Below the pieces are notes generated by a model. The model had not been told where the DNA came from. It was given only the letters and a program-made list of their open reading frames with translations, and made no database searches. A stretch of 16,444 bases of DNA. Origin: an uncultured Bacilli bacterium (GTDB lineage: Bacteria; Bacillota_I; Bacilli_A; RF39; UBA660). The position numbers were made by a program, and so were the translations under genes. Numbering within the stretch: position 1 is the stretch's first letter; the number at the start of each line of letters is the position of its first letter. Positions 1 through 4,695 of this stretch are shown here, in pieces. Location of the stretch: positions 1-16,444 of the forward strand of contig CAKPAQ010000007.1 in assembly GCA_934133015.1 (NCBI GenBank), in the 5' to 3' direction.

Positions 1-2
1 GT

Positions 3-56
3 GTAGTATTTTGTTTAATAGTATTAACTATATTGTTAGCGGTATTATTAGTATAA
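3..56 (+). CDS. Possible 3' end of an upstream membrane-protein gene
   Basis: One frame entering from the left edge reads 17 almost wholly hydrophobic residues (V, L, I, F, T, A) and then a TAA at 54-56. This would fit a C-terminal transmembrane helix of an upstream gene. It is weak evidence, because T-rich DNA often translates as a hydrophobic run and another frame is open to a TAA at 65-67. There is no homology signal in so short a piece. Confidence 0.25.
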   Translation, partial: VVFCLIVLTILLAVLLV

Positions 57-72
57 TTATTAGATAAAATAA

Positions 73-101
73 TTGACTTACCACTTTTTTTGTGTTATCT
101 T
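73..101 (+). promoter_or_regulatory. Promoter of secE-nusG unit
   Basis: TTGACT at 73-78, a 17-base spacer ending in TGT (93-95, an extended -10), then TATCTT at 96-101. Predicted transcription start is near 108, about 47 bases before the secE start codon. Motif and spacing fit a housekeeping sigma factor; the assignment is inferred from the match only. Confidence 0.65.
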
Positions 102-154
102 ATTGGTGACACGAAAAGGTGTTTTTATTTTGATAAAAAAGGTAAGGTGTTAAT

Positions 155-469
155 ATGGCAAAATTTGTTAAGTCTGATCGTGAACTTGTTGATGTTGATA
201 GTGAAGTAAAAAAATTAGAGAAGACATTTGATAAGAAGAAAAATAGTAAAAAGAATGATAAGGGTAAATCAAAGAAGAATAGTAAGAAAAGTACTTCTAA
301 GAAAAAAGGCTTTTTTTATGAAGTTCGTAAAGAAGTATCAAAAGTAAAATGGCCTACTAAAAAAGACATGGTAAAATATTCAGTGGCTACAATTATATTT
401 ATTATCTTTTTCGCTATATTTTTTTATTTAATTGAATTAATATTAGCATTATTAAAGATGGGAGTGTAA
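155..469 (+). CDS. secE: Preprotein translocase subunit SecE, with lysine-rich N-terminal extension
   Basis: SecE is the small clamp subunit of the SecYEG protein-export channel in the cytoplasmic membrane. The diagnostic segment is EVRKEVSKVKWPT at residues 56-68, followed by one membrane helix at about 75-100. The core begins near residue 52. Before it lies an unusual extension: an acidic-leaning stretch (1-20) and then a run of Lys with Asn and Ser (20-51). Single-helix SecE proteins of Gram-positive bacteria are usually about 60 residues, so this one is nearly twice that. The start is ATG at 155 with AAGGTG at 144-149; a shorter start inside the extension would lack an in-frame Met with a good ribosome binding site. 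nusG follows after 3 bases, the normal arrangement. Confidence 0.95.
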   Translation: MAKFVKSDRELVDVDSEVKKLEKTFDKKKNSKKNDKGKSKKNSKKSTSKKKGFFYEVRKEVSKVKWPTKKDMVKYSVATIIFIIFFAIFFYLIELILALLKMGV

Positions 470-472
470 AAT

Positions 473-1006
473 ATGGATAAACAATGGTATGTAGTTAATA
501 CTTATTCTGGACATGAAAATAAAGTTAAGGAAAAACTTGAAATGCGTTCTGAAAGTATGGATATGCAGGATTATATTTTTAGAGTAATAGTTCCAGAACA
601 AAAAGAAGTAGAAATAAAAGATGGAGTAACTAAGGAAAAAGTTAAAAAAATGTTTCCTGGTTATATTCTAGTAGAAATGGTAATGAGTGATGAAGCTTGG
701 TATGTAGTACGTAATACACCAGGTGTAACTGGATTTATTGGATCTAGTGGAAAAGGAGCTAAACCTACACCATTACAACCTTATGAAGTAGATAAAATAT
801 TAAATAATATGGGAATGAGTCGTTTAGATGTTAACAAAGAGCTTGAAGTTGGTGCTAAGGTAAAAATAACTTCTGGACCATTTGCTGGTATGTTTGGTAC
901 TATTGATTCTGTAGATGTTGCTAATCAAAAAATTATGTTACTTGTAGATTTATTTGGACAAGAGACTTCTGTTGAAGTTGGTATGTCAGAAATAGAGATG
1001 GCTTAA
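473..1006 (+). CDS. nusG: Transcription termination/antitermination factor NusG
   Basis: NusG binds the clamp of RNA polymerase during elongation and modulates pausing, Rho-dependent termination and coupling to ribosomes. The 177-residue length is typical. The N-terminal NGN domain is clear: WYVVNTYSGHENKVKEKL at 5-22, MFPGYILVEM at 60-69 and VRNTPGVTGFIG at 79-90. A KOW domain follows at about 124-158 (KVKITSGPFAGMFGTID). The start is ATG at 473, only 3 bases after the secE stop. Its ribosome binding site (GGGAGTG) lies inside the last secE codons, so the two genes are probably translationally coupled. The next gene starts 4 bases after this stop. Confidence 0.97.
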   Translation: MDKQWYVVNTYSGHENKVKEKLEMRSESMDMQDYIFRVIVPEQKEVEIKDGVTKEKVKKMFPGYILVEMVMSDEAWYVVRNTPGVTGFIGSSGKGAKPTPLQPYEVDKILNNMGMSRLDVNKELEVGAKVKITSGPFAGMFGTIDSVDVANQKIMLLVDLFGQETSVEVGMSEIEMA

Positions 1007-1010
1007 TTTT

Positions 1011-1409
1011 ATGATGTTGACGAAAAGTAATTATGCACAACTTAAAAATTTATCTTATAAATATTGTTTATTAGATATTGAAAAAGGAGATAATAAAGCA
1101 AGAAAAGCTATGAGTTTAGAATTAGCTAAATATAATGATTCTAAATTAAATGATGTTATTATGCATACTTTTGATTTTCCTTATGATTTTGAGTTATGTG
1201 ACTTTTTGATGAAAAATGATAAGTTATCAGATGAAAATATTTTACTAGCTAGCAGTACTTTTCATATTTCAAGTGATTTAGTTCGTGATAAATGTAGAGA
1301 ATATGTTGAATATGGATTTATGGATAGTCTTCATAATGAAAAAATAGATGGTGATTTGATAAAAAAACTATCAAATGTTTATTTTGATGTTAATCCTAAT
1401 GAAAAATAA
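1011..1409 (+). CDS. Unrecognised 132-residue cytosolic protein in the nusG-rplK gap
   Basis: I do not recognise this protein. It is mostly polar and looks alpha-helical, with no signal peptide or membrane segment. Residues 25-41 (GDNKARKAMSLELAKYN) and 89-104 (DLVRDKCREYVEYGFM) read as amphipathic helices; Cys occur at 19, 63 and 95. It starts 4 bases after the nusG stop, at a double ATG (1011 and 1014). No good Shine-Dalgarno sequence lies between, so translation probably depends on coupling to nusG. A hairpin that may end transcription follows directly at 1411-1428, placing it as the last gene of the secE-nusG unit. Composition matches its neighbours. nusG and rplK are usually adjacent in Bacillota, so the insertion is unusual. 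Confidence 0.8.
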   Translation: MMLTKSNYAQLKNLSYKYCLLDIEKGDNKARKAMSLELAKYNDSKLNDVIMHTFDFPYDFELCDFLMKNDKLSDENILLASSTFHISSDLVRDKCREYVEYGFMDSLHNEKIDGDLIKKLSNVYFDVNPNEK

Positions 1410-1410
1410 G

Positions 1411-1428
1411 AAAAATCACTTGATTTTT
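1411..1428 (+). terminator. AT-rich hairpin, probable terminator of the secE-nusG unit
   Basis: AAAAATCA (1411-1418) and TGATTTTT (1421-1428) are perfect inverted repeats separated by two bases, so in RNA about 7 pairs would close a 4-base loop. The T run is the 3' arm itself, so this could work in both directions. It is short and AT-only apart from one G-C pair, and it overlaps the -35 of the next promoter. Confidence 0.45.
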
Positions 1429-1448
1429 ATGAGGTTTAATGTTATTAT
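1420..1448 (+). promoter_or_regulatory. Promoter of rplK-rplA
   Basis: TTGATT at 1420-1425, 17-base spacer ending in TGT (1440-1442), TATTAT at 1443-1448: a sigma-A type promoter with an extended -10. Transcription would start near 1455, giving a leader of about 115 bases that contains the L1-binding-site mimic at 1483-1531. Confidence 0.7.
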
Positions 1449-1482
1449 TTAGGGGCTATATTTAATTATATAGATTTAATTA

Positions 1483-1531
1483 AGTGGGAGGCAAAAGCTA
1501 TAGTAAGCGGAAAAAGGCTATTAGAACCACT
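1483..1531 (+). promoter_or_regulatory. Probable L1 operator in the rplK leader (23S rRNA mimic)
   Basis: AGTGG (1483-1487) pairs with CCACT (1527-1531), enclosing GAGGC on the 5' side and a hairpin (about 1501-1508 with 1517-1523). The stretch GTGGGAGGC at 1484-1492 is identical to the L1-binding segment of bacterial 23S rRNA (helices 76-77 of the L1 stalk) as I remember the E. coli sequence. L1 represses its own operon by binding such mRNA mimics, so this is the expected place for control of rplK translation. The fold is drawn by eye. Confidence 0.65.
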
Positions 1532-1569
1532 CGCGAAAACGATGTTTAAAAATATAGGAGGTGTTTTTC

Positions 1570-1995
1570 GTGGCAAAGGAAGTTGTAAGAAAAATAAAAT
1601 TACAGATTGAAGCAGGTAAAGCTACACCAGCTCCACCAGTTGGAACTGTATTAGGTCCAGCAGGTATTAATTTACAAGAATTTTGTACTAAGTACAATGA
1701 AGCAACAAGAGACAAAATGGGTGATGTATTACCAGTTGAAATTTCTGTATATGATGATAGAAGTTTTGATTTTGTTATTAAAACTCCACCAGCTGCATTC
1801 TTAATCAAAAAGGCTGCTAAGGTTAACAAGGCTGCTAGTAAACCTGGTACTGAAGTTGCTGGAAAGATCACAAAAGATCAACTAAAAGAAATAGCAGAAA
1901 CAAAATTGCCTGATTTGAATGCTTATGATGTAGAAGAAGCAATGAAGATTATTGCTGGTACTGCTCGTAACATGGGAATCGAAGTAGAAGATTAA
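1570..1995 (+). CDS. rplK: 50S ribosomal protein L11
   Basis: L11 forms, with 23S rRNA helices 43-44, the base of the stalk where elongation factors bind; it is also the target region of thiostrepton and is needed for RelA-type stringent signalling. Family motifs include PPVGTVLGPAGIN, KTPPAAFLIKKAA and the C-terminal GTARNMGIEVE. I choose GTG at 1570 rather than GTG at 1561, because AGGAGG (1556-1561) then lies 8 bases upstream and the product begins MAKEVVRKIKLQIEAGKA. This gives 141 residues, the usual length. It is the first gene of a two-gene unit with rplA; the 107-base gap between them holds a second L1-site mimic. Confidence 0.97.
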   Translation: MAKEVVRKIKLQIEAGKATPAPPVGTVLGPAGINLQEFCTKYNEATRDKMGDVLPVEISVYDDRSFDFVIKTPPAAFLIKKAAKVNKAASKPGTEVAGKITKDQLKEIAETKLPDLNAYDVEEAMKIIAGTARNMGIEVED

Positions 1996-2012
1996 TAAAT
2001 AAAGAGAGTCAT

Positions 2013-2095
2013 ATAGGTTAATATACCTATGTGGGAGAGATGTCCGCTAATCTGTATCTCGAATGGCACAAATGTGCTAATACCACATAAGGAGG
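2013..2095 (+). promoter_or_regulatory. Probable L1 operator in the rplK-rplA gap, abutting the rplA ribosome binding site
   Basis: TATGTGG (2028-2034) pairs with CCACATA (2083-2089) over 7 bases. Inside are two more helices: GAGAT (2037-2041) with ATCTC (2056-2060), and GCAC (2066-2069) with GTGC (2074-2077) around a 4-base loop. The junction strands GTGGGAG and AATACCAC match both strands of the L1-binding helix 76 of 23S rRNA. The outer helix ends one base before GGAGG (2091-2095). L1 bound here could block rplA translation. A competing hairpin, ATAGGT (2013-2018) with ACCTAT (2025-2030), shares bases 2028-2030 with the outer helix. Structures were drawn by eye. Confidence 0.75.
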
Positions 2096-2102
2096 AAATA
2101 AA

Positions 2103-2801
2103 ATGAAAAAAAGAGGAAAGAAATATACTGAAGCTTTAGCAAAAGTTGAAAAAAGTAAACTTTATTCTAAAGAAGAAGCAATAAAATTAGTAAAAGAAAC
2201 TTCAGTAAGCAAATTTGATAGTACAGTTGAAGTTGCTGTAAGATTAAATCTAGATACTAAGAAAGCTGATCAACAATTAAGAGGTGCTATTGTATTACCA
2301 CATGGTACTGGTAAAACTAAACGTGTATTAGTTATTGCTAGAGGAGAAAATGCTACTAAAGCAAAAGAAGCTGGTGCTGATTATGTTGGTGATGTAGATA
2401 TGTTAGAAAAAATCGAAAAAGAAAATTGGTTCGATTTTGATGTTATGATAGCTACACCTGATATGATGCCTTTATTAGGTAAATTAGGTAGAGTGTTAGG
2501 TCCAAAAGGATTAATGCCAAATCCTAAGACTGGTACAGTAACTACTGATGTTGTTAAAGCTGTTTCAGAAGTAAAGGCTGGACGTGTTGAATATAGAACT
2601 GATAGTTTTGGAAACGTTCATGGTGTTATTGGAAAAGTATCTTTTACTGAACAACAATTAATTGAAAATATGGAATCATTTGTTGCTAATTTAATAAAAG
2701 TTAAACCTGCAACAGTTAAAGGAGACTATATTAAAAATATTAGTGTAACTACTACTATGGGTCCTGGAATCAAAGTATTATCAAATTCTTTTGACAAATA
2801 G
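2103..2801 (+). CDS. rplA: 50S ribosomal protein L1
   Basis: L1 binds the mobile stalk of 23S rRNA at the E site, where it helps deacylated tRNA leave, and it is the known translational repressor of its own operon. The 232-residue length is standard. Clear family segments are KRGKKYTEALAKVEKSKLYS at the N-terminus, LGRVLGPKGLMPNPKTGTVT in the middle domain, and VKAGRVEYRTDSFGNVH. The start is ATG at 2103 with AAGGAGG at 2089-2095. The stop is TAG. The last sense codons contain TTGACA, the -35 element of the rplJ promoter, so coding and promoter sequence overlap. Confidence 0.97.
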   Translation: MKKRGKKYTEALAKVEKSKLYSKEEAIKLVKETSVSKFDSTVEVAVRLNLDTKKADQQLRGAIVLPHGTGKTKRVLVIARGENATKAKEAGADYVGDVDMLEKIEKENWFDFDVMIATPDMMPLLGKLGRVLGPKGLMPNPKTGTVTTDVVKAVSEVKAGRVEYRTDSFGNVHGVIGKVSFTEQQLIENMESFVANLIKVKPATVKGDYIKNISVTTTMGPGIKVLSNSFDK

Positions 2802-2819
2802 TAATCGTTAGGTTATAAT
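2791..2819 (+). promoter_or_regulatory. Perfect consensus sigma-A promoter for rplJ-rplL
   Basis: TTGACA (2791-2796), a 17-base spacer, TATAAT (2814-2819): both hexamers and the spacing are exact consensus. The -35 lies in the last codons of rplA. Transcription would start near 2826, giving a leader of about 130 bases that carries the L10 leader and attenuator. Confidence 0.85.
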
Positions 2820-2833
2820 AAGTGTAATTTATT

Positions 2834-2926
2834 GGTGCCATAGACAGCAGGTATATGTAAATCCTGCCGAGGACTTGTTAAAGTTATAATAGTTCTCGGG
2901 TTATCTTGAGAACTTTTTTTGTGGCA
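2834..2926 (+). promoter_or_regulatory. L10 ribosomal-protein leader with attenuator
   Basis: The element contains the known L10-leader core: TGCCATAGACAGCAGG, then CCTGCCGAGG. GCAGG (2847-2851) pairs with CCTGC (2863-2867). CGAGGACT (2868-2875) can pair with AGTTCTCG (2891-2898) with one G-U, an antiterminator. The outer arms TGCCA (2836-2840) and TGGCA (2922-2926) can close the whole. In the alternative fold AGTTCTC pairs downstream to form the terminator at 2891-2920. L10, with L7/L12, is known to bind such leaders in Bacillota and stop rplJL transcription when in excess. Confidence 0.88.
2891..2920 (+). terminator. Attenuator terminator of the L10 leader
   Basis: AGTTCTC (2891-2897) and GAGAACT (2908-2914) form a 7-pair stem, possibly extended by G-U pairs, followed by seven T (2914-2920). 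It lies 40 bases before rplJ and competes with the antiterminator helix for the same AGTTCTC arm, which marks it as conditional. Confidence 0.85.
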
Positions 2927-2959
2927 TCCCTAAATTAAAATATATAAGGAGGTGTGATG

Positions 2960-3454
2960 ATGGCAAGTGCTAAGATTTTAGCTCAAAAGAAATCTGTTAT
3001 TGATGAAATCAAATCAACTGTTACTGATGCTTCTACAATTGTTTTATTTGATTATCGTGGTTTAACCGATAATGAATCAAAAGAATTGAGAAAGTCTTTA
3101 AGAGAAACAGGTTCTGATTATAAAGTATATAAAAATACTTTGATGGCTATAGCATTCAACGATTTAAAGATTGATTTAAATTCTAGTTTAGAAGGACCAA
3201 GTGCTTTGGCATTTGGAACAGATGCAATAGCACCAATTAAGGTTTTATCTGAATTTGCTAAAACACATCCAGCTTTAGTTTTAAAAGTAGGGATTGTAGA
3301 TGGTGTTACATCAGATAAGGATGCGTTAGCAGAGCTTGCAAAGATACCATCAAGAGATGGACTACTTACTATGTTAGCTGGTGCGTTGATTGGTATACCA
3401 AAAGATTTATCTATTTGTTTAGATTTATATTCTCAACAAAAAGATGCTGAATAA
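2960..3454 (+). CDS. rplJ: 50S ribosomal protein L10
   Basis: L10 anchors the L7/L12 dimers to the ribosome stalk and, with them, represses its own operon through the leader upstream. Family segments are ASTIVLFDYRGLTDNESKEL, LRETGSDYKVYKNTL, LEGPSALAFG and the C-terminal helix that carries L7/L12 dimers. Three in-frame starts lie together: GTG 2954, ATG 2957, ATG 2960. AAGGAGGT ends at 2953, so only ATG 2960 has normal spacing (7 bases); this gives MASAKILAQKK and 164 residues, the usual length. rplL follows after 30 bases with its own AAGGAGG. Confidence 0.96.
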   Translation: MASAKILAQKKSVIDEIKSTVTDASTIVLFDYRGLTDNESKELRKSLRETGSDYKVYKNTLMAIAFNDLKIDLNSSLEGPSALAFGTDAIAPIKVLSEFAKTHPALVLKVGIVDGVTSDKDALAELAKIPSRDGLLTMLAGALIGIPKDLSICLDLYSQQKDAE

Positions 3455-3484
3455 TAAAAATAAAAATTAAGGAGGAAATTAATA

Positions 3485-3853
3485 ATGGCAAAATTAACAA
3501 AAGAAAGCTTTATTGAAAGCTTAAAAGAAATGAGTCTTTTAGAAATTAAAGAATTAGTAGATGCAATGAAAGAAGAATTTGGAGTTGATCCTTCAGCTGT
3601 AGCAGTTGCTGCACCTGTAGCAGGAGCTAGCCAAGAAGAAGAAAATTCTACAGTATCTGTAGTAATTACTGATGGTGGAGCTGCAAAAGTAAACGTAATC
3701 AAAGTAGTTCGTGAAATTACTGGTTTAGGTTTAAAAGAATCTAAAGATATCGTTGATACTAATGGAACTGTTAAAGAAAATATTTCTAAAGATGAAGCTA
3801 ATGAAATTAAAGCTAAGCTTGAAGAAGCTGGAGCTACTGTTGAATTTAAATAA
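3485..3853 (+). CDS. rplL: 50S ribosomal protein L7/L12
   Basis: L7/L12 forms the flexible stalk dimers that recruit and stimulate the translational GTPases EF-G, EF-Tu and IF2. At 122 residues the length is standard. The N-terminal dimerisation domain (about 1-32) is followed by an Ala/Gly-rich hinge (AAPVAGASQ, then an acidic EEEN) and the globular domain with KVNVIKVVREITGLGLKESK. The loop after this, where many species have a Pro, reads DTNGTVKE. ATG at 3485 has AAGGAGG at 3470-3476. A strong terminator lies 15 bases after the stop, closing the rplJ-rplL unit. Confidence 0.97.
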   Translation: MAKLTKESFIESLKEMSLLEIKELVDAMKEEFGVDPSAVAVAAPVAGASQEEENSTVSVVITDGGAAKVNVIKVVREITGLGLKESKDIVDTNGTVKENISKDEANEIKAKLEEAGATVEFK

Positions 3854-3868
3854 TTCAATTAGTTATTA

Positions 3869-3892
3869 AGAAGGCGTTGCCTTCTTTTTTTT
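3869..3892 (+). terminator. Intrinsic terminator after rplL
   Basis: AGAAGGC (3869-3875) and GCCTTCT (3879-3885) form a 7-pair stem with a 3-base loop, followed by a T run to 3892. It ends the rplJ-rplL unit and isolates it from rpoB. Confidence 0.9.
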
Positions 3893-4014
3893 GTATATAA
3901 AGAAATTGTATTATATTGAACTAAGATTGTGGGTGTGAAAATGACTGAGATATAAACACAAGTATAAATATTATGTTTGAAGGATTAAAAATATATAAAA
4001 AAATAAAAAAACAA
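3893..4014. other. Gene-free spacer after the rplL terminator
   Basis: No coding sequence is supported here. A short stretch (3931-3959) has GGGTGT, CTGAGA and ACAC in an order faintly like one arm of a TPP riboswitch, but the rest of that element is absent. The remainder is A-rich without clear structure. Confidence 0.5.
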
Positions 4015-4043
4015 TTGATTATTTTTTAATATTGCGTTATTAT
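4015..4043 (+). promoter_or_regulatory. Promoter upstream of the ybxB remnant
   Basis: TTGATT (4015-4020), 17-base spacer, TATTAT (4038-4043): the same hexamers and spacing as the rplK promoter but without TG before the -10. The start would be near 4050, just before the hairpin at 4053-4094. Confidence 0.6.
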
Positions 4044-4052
4044 ATGATTACG

Positions 4053-4098
4053 AAAGGAGAACTAACTATTTTATTTTTATAGTTAGTTCTTTTTCTTT
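4053..4098 (+). terminator. Strong hairpin with T-rich tail at the 5' end of the ybxB transcript
   Basis: AGAACTAACTAT (4058-4069) pairs perfectly with ATAGTTAGTTCT (4079-4090) over 12 bases, and A/G bases from 4054 can add A-U and G-U pairs with the following T run (TTTTTCTTT). It has the form of an intrinsic terminator but begins only a few bases after the predicted start of transcription. It could be a conditional attenuator, the end of a very short RNA, or a 5' protective hairpin. Confidence 0.6.
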
Positions 4099-4113
4099 GT
4101 TGGAGTTGGTATT

Positions 4114-4600
4114 TTGTCACAATATTTTGATAATGTTGATTTAAAAAGTGAAATTAGAGAATACAATACTAAAATATTAAGCTATTCCTTTAGTTTTAAG
4201 ACTGATAATGGTGTATTCTCAAAAGAAAAGTTAGATTTTGGAACAAGGGTGTTATTAGAAAACTTGCCTTTAGATGAGATTCATGGAAAAGTTTTAGATA
4301 TTGGTTGTGGTTATGGTCCTATAGGAATATTTATAAAAAAGACTACTGATAGTAGTATCGAATGTTAAAGAAAAATATAATTATATTATAACTAACCCAC
4401 CAATTAGAGTTGGTAAGAAAATATTGTATTCAATAGTGATGGATGCATATAATCATTTATTACCTAATGGTTCATTATTTTTGGTTGTGAATAAAGATCA
4501 GGGTGCTAAATCGATGATTATCGACTTAAAAAAGTATTATGATGTTAGTATATTAGCTAAAAATAAAGGTTTTTTTGTTATTCGGTGCGATTTTCGTTGA
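4114..4600 (+). pseudogene. ybxB: Decayed YbxB/RsmC-like class I methyltransferase
   Basis: In Bacillus ybxB lies between rplL and rpoB and encodes an RsmC-like, S-adenosylmethionine-dependent methyltransferase; the target is thought to be rRNA. Here the first part (4114-4368, TTG start, GGAG at 4102-4105) reads 84 residues with the SAM-binding motif VLDIGCGYGPIGIF at 60-73 and then stops at TAA. The C-terminal part is in the next frame (4361-4600). It has the catalytic-type motif TNPPI (NPP codons at 4394-4402), VGKK and a normal family ending, GFFVIRCDFR. Together they make about 160 residues against roughly 200 in the family. The segment missing is the one between motif I and NPP, which carries the acidic SAM-ribose site and about 40 residues. 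So there is both an internal deletion and a frameshift, and the enzyme should be dead. Confidence 0.88.
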
Positions 4601-4625
4601 CTTGTTGTCAAAAATGTGCTAATAA
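4597..4625 (+). promoter_or_regulatory. Promoter of rpoB-rpoC
   Basis: TTGACT (4597-4602), a 17-base spacer ending in TGC (4617-4619, extended -10), TAATAA (4620-4625). The -35 overlaps the TGA stop of the ybxB remnant (4598-4600). The start would be near 4632, leaving a 64-base leader with no clear terminator-like fold. Confidence 0.65.
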
Positions 4626-4695
4626 TATAAATTGGCAACGTATTATTTTTAGTAAATATGTTCTTTGATTATTTTGTGTATAGGGGTGAATGTAA

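Noticed and set aside
1521..1871. 116-codon open frame on the minus strand opposite rplK
   Set aside because: It lies wholly over rplK and its leader, has no family features, and comes from codon bias on the plus strand.
3433..3858. 141-codon open frame on the minus strand opposite rplL
   Set aside because: It is antisense to a certain ribosomal gene and crosses the rplL stop region; no ribosome binding site or recognisable domain.
3931..3959. GGGTGT, CTGAGA and ACAC in order, resembling one arm of a TPP riboswitch
   Set aside because: The remaining conserved TPP segments (CCTGATC and the TAATGCCAGCG-type strand) are absent downstream, and no thiamine gene follows; likely chance.
3973..4029. 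18-codon ORF (ATG at 3973, hydrophobic and Lys-rich) before the 4053 hairpin
   Set aside because: No ribosome binding site, low-complexity A-rich codons, and it overlaps the -35 of the promoter at 4015.
4595..4640. CGTTG/CAACG inverted repeat around the rpoB promoter as an operator
   Set aside because: Arms are only 5 bases, 36 bases apart, with no dyad match to a known operator; chance is likely in AT-rich DNA.
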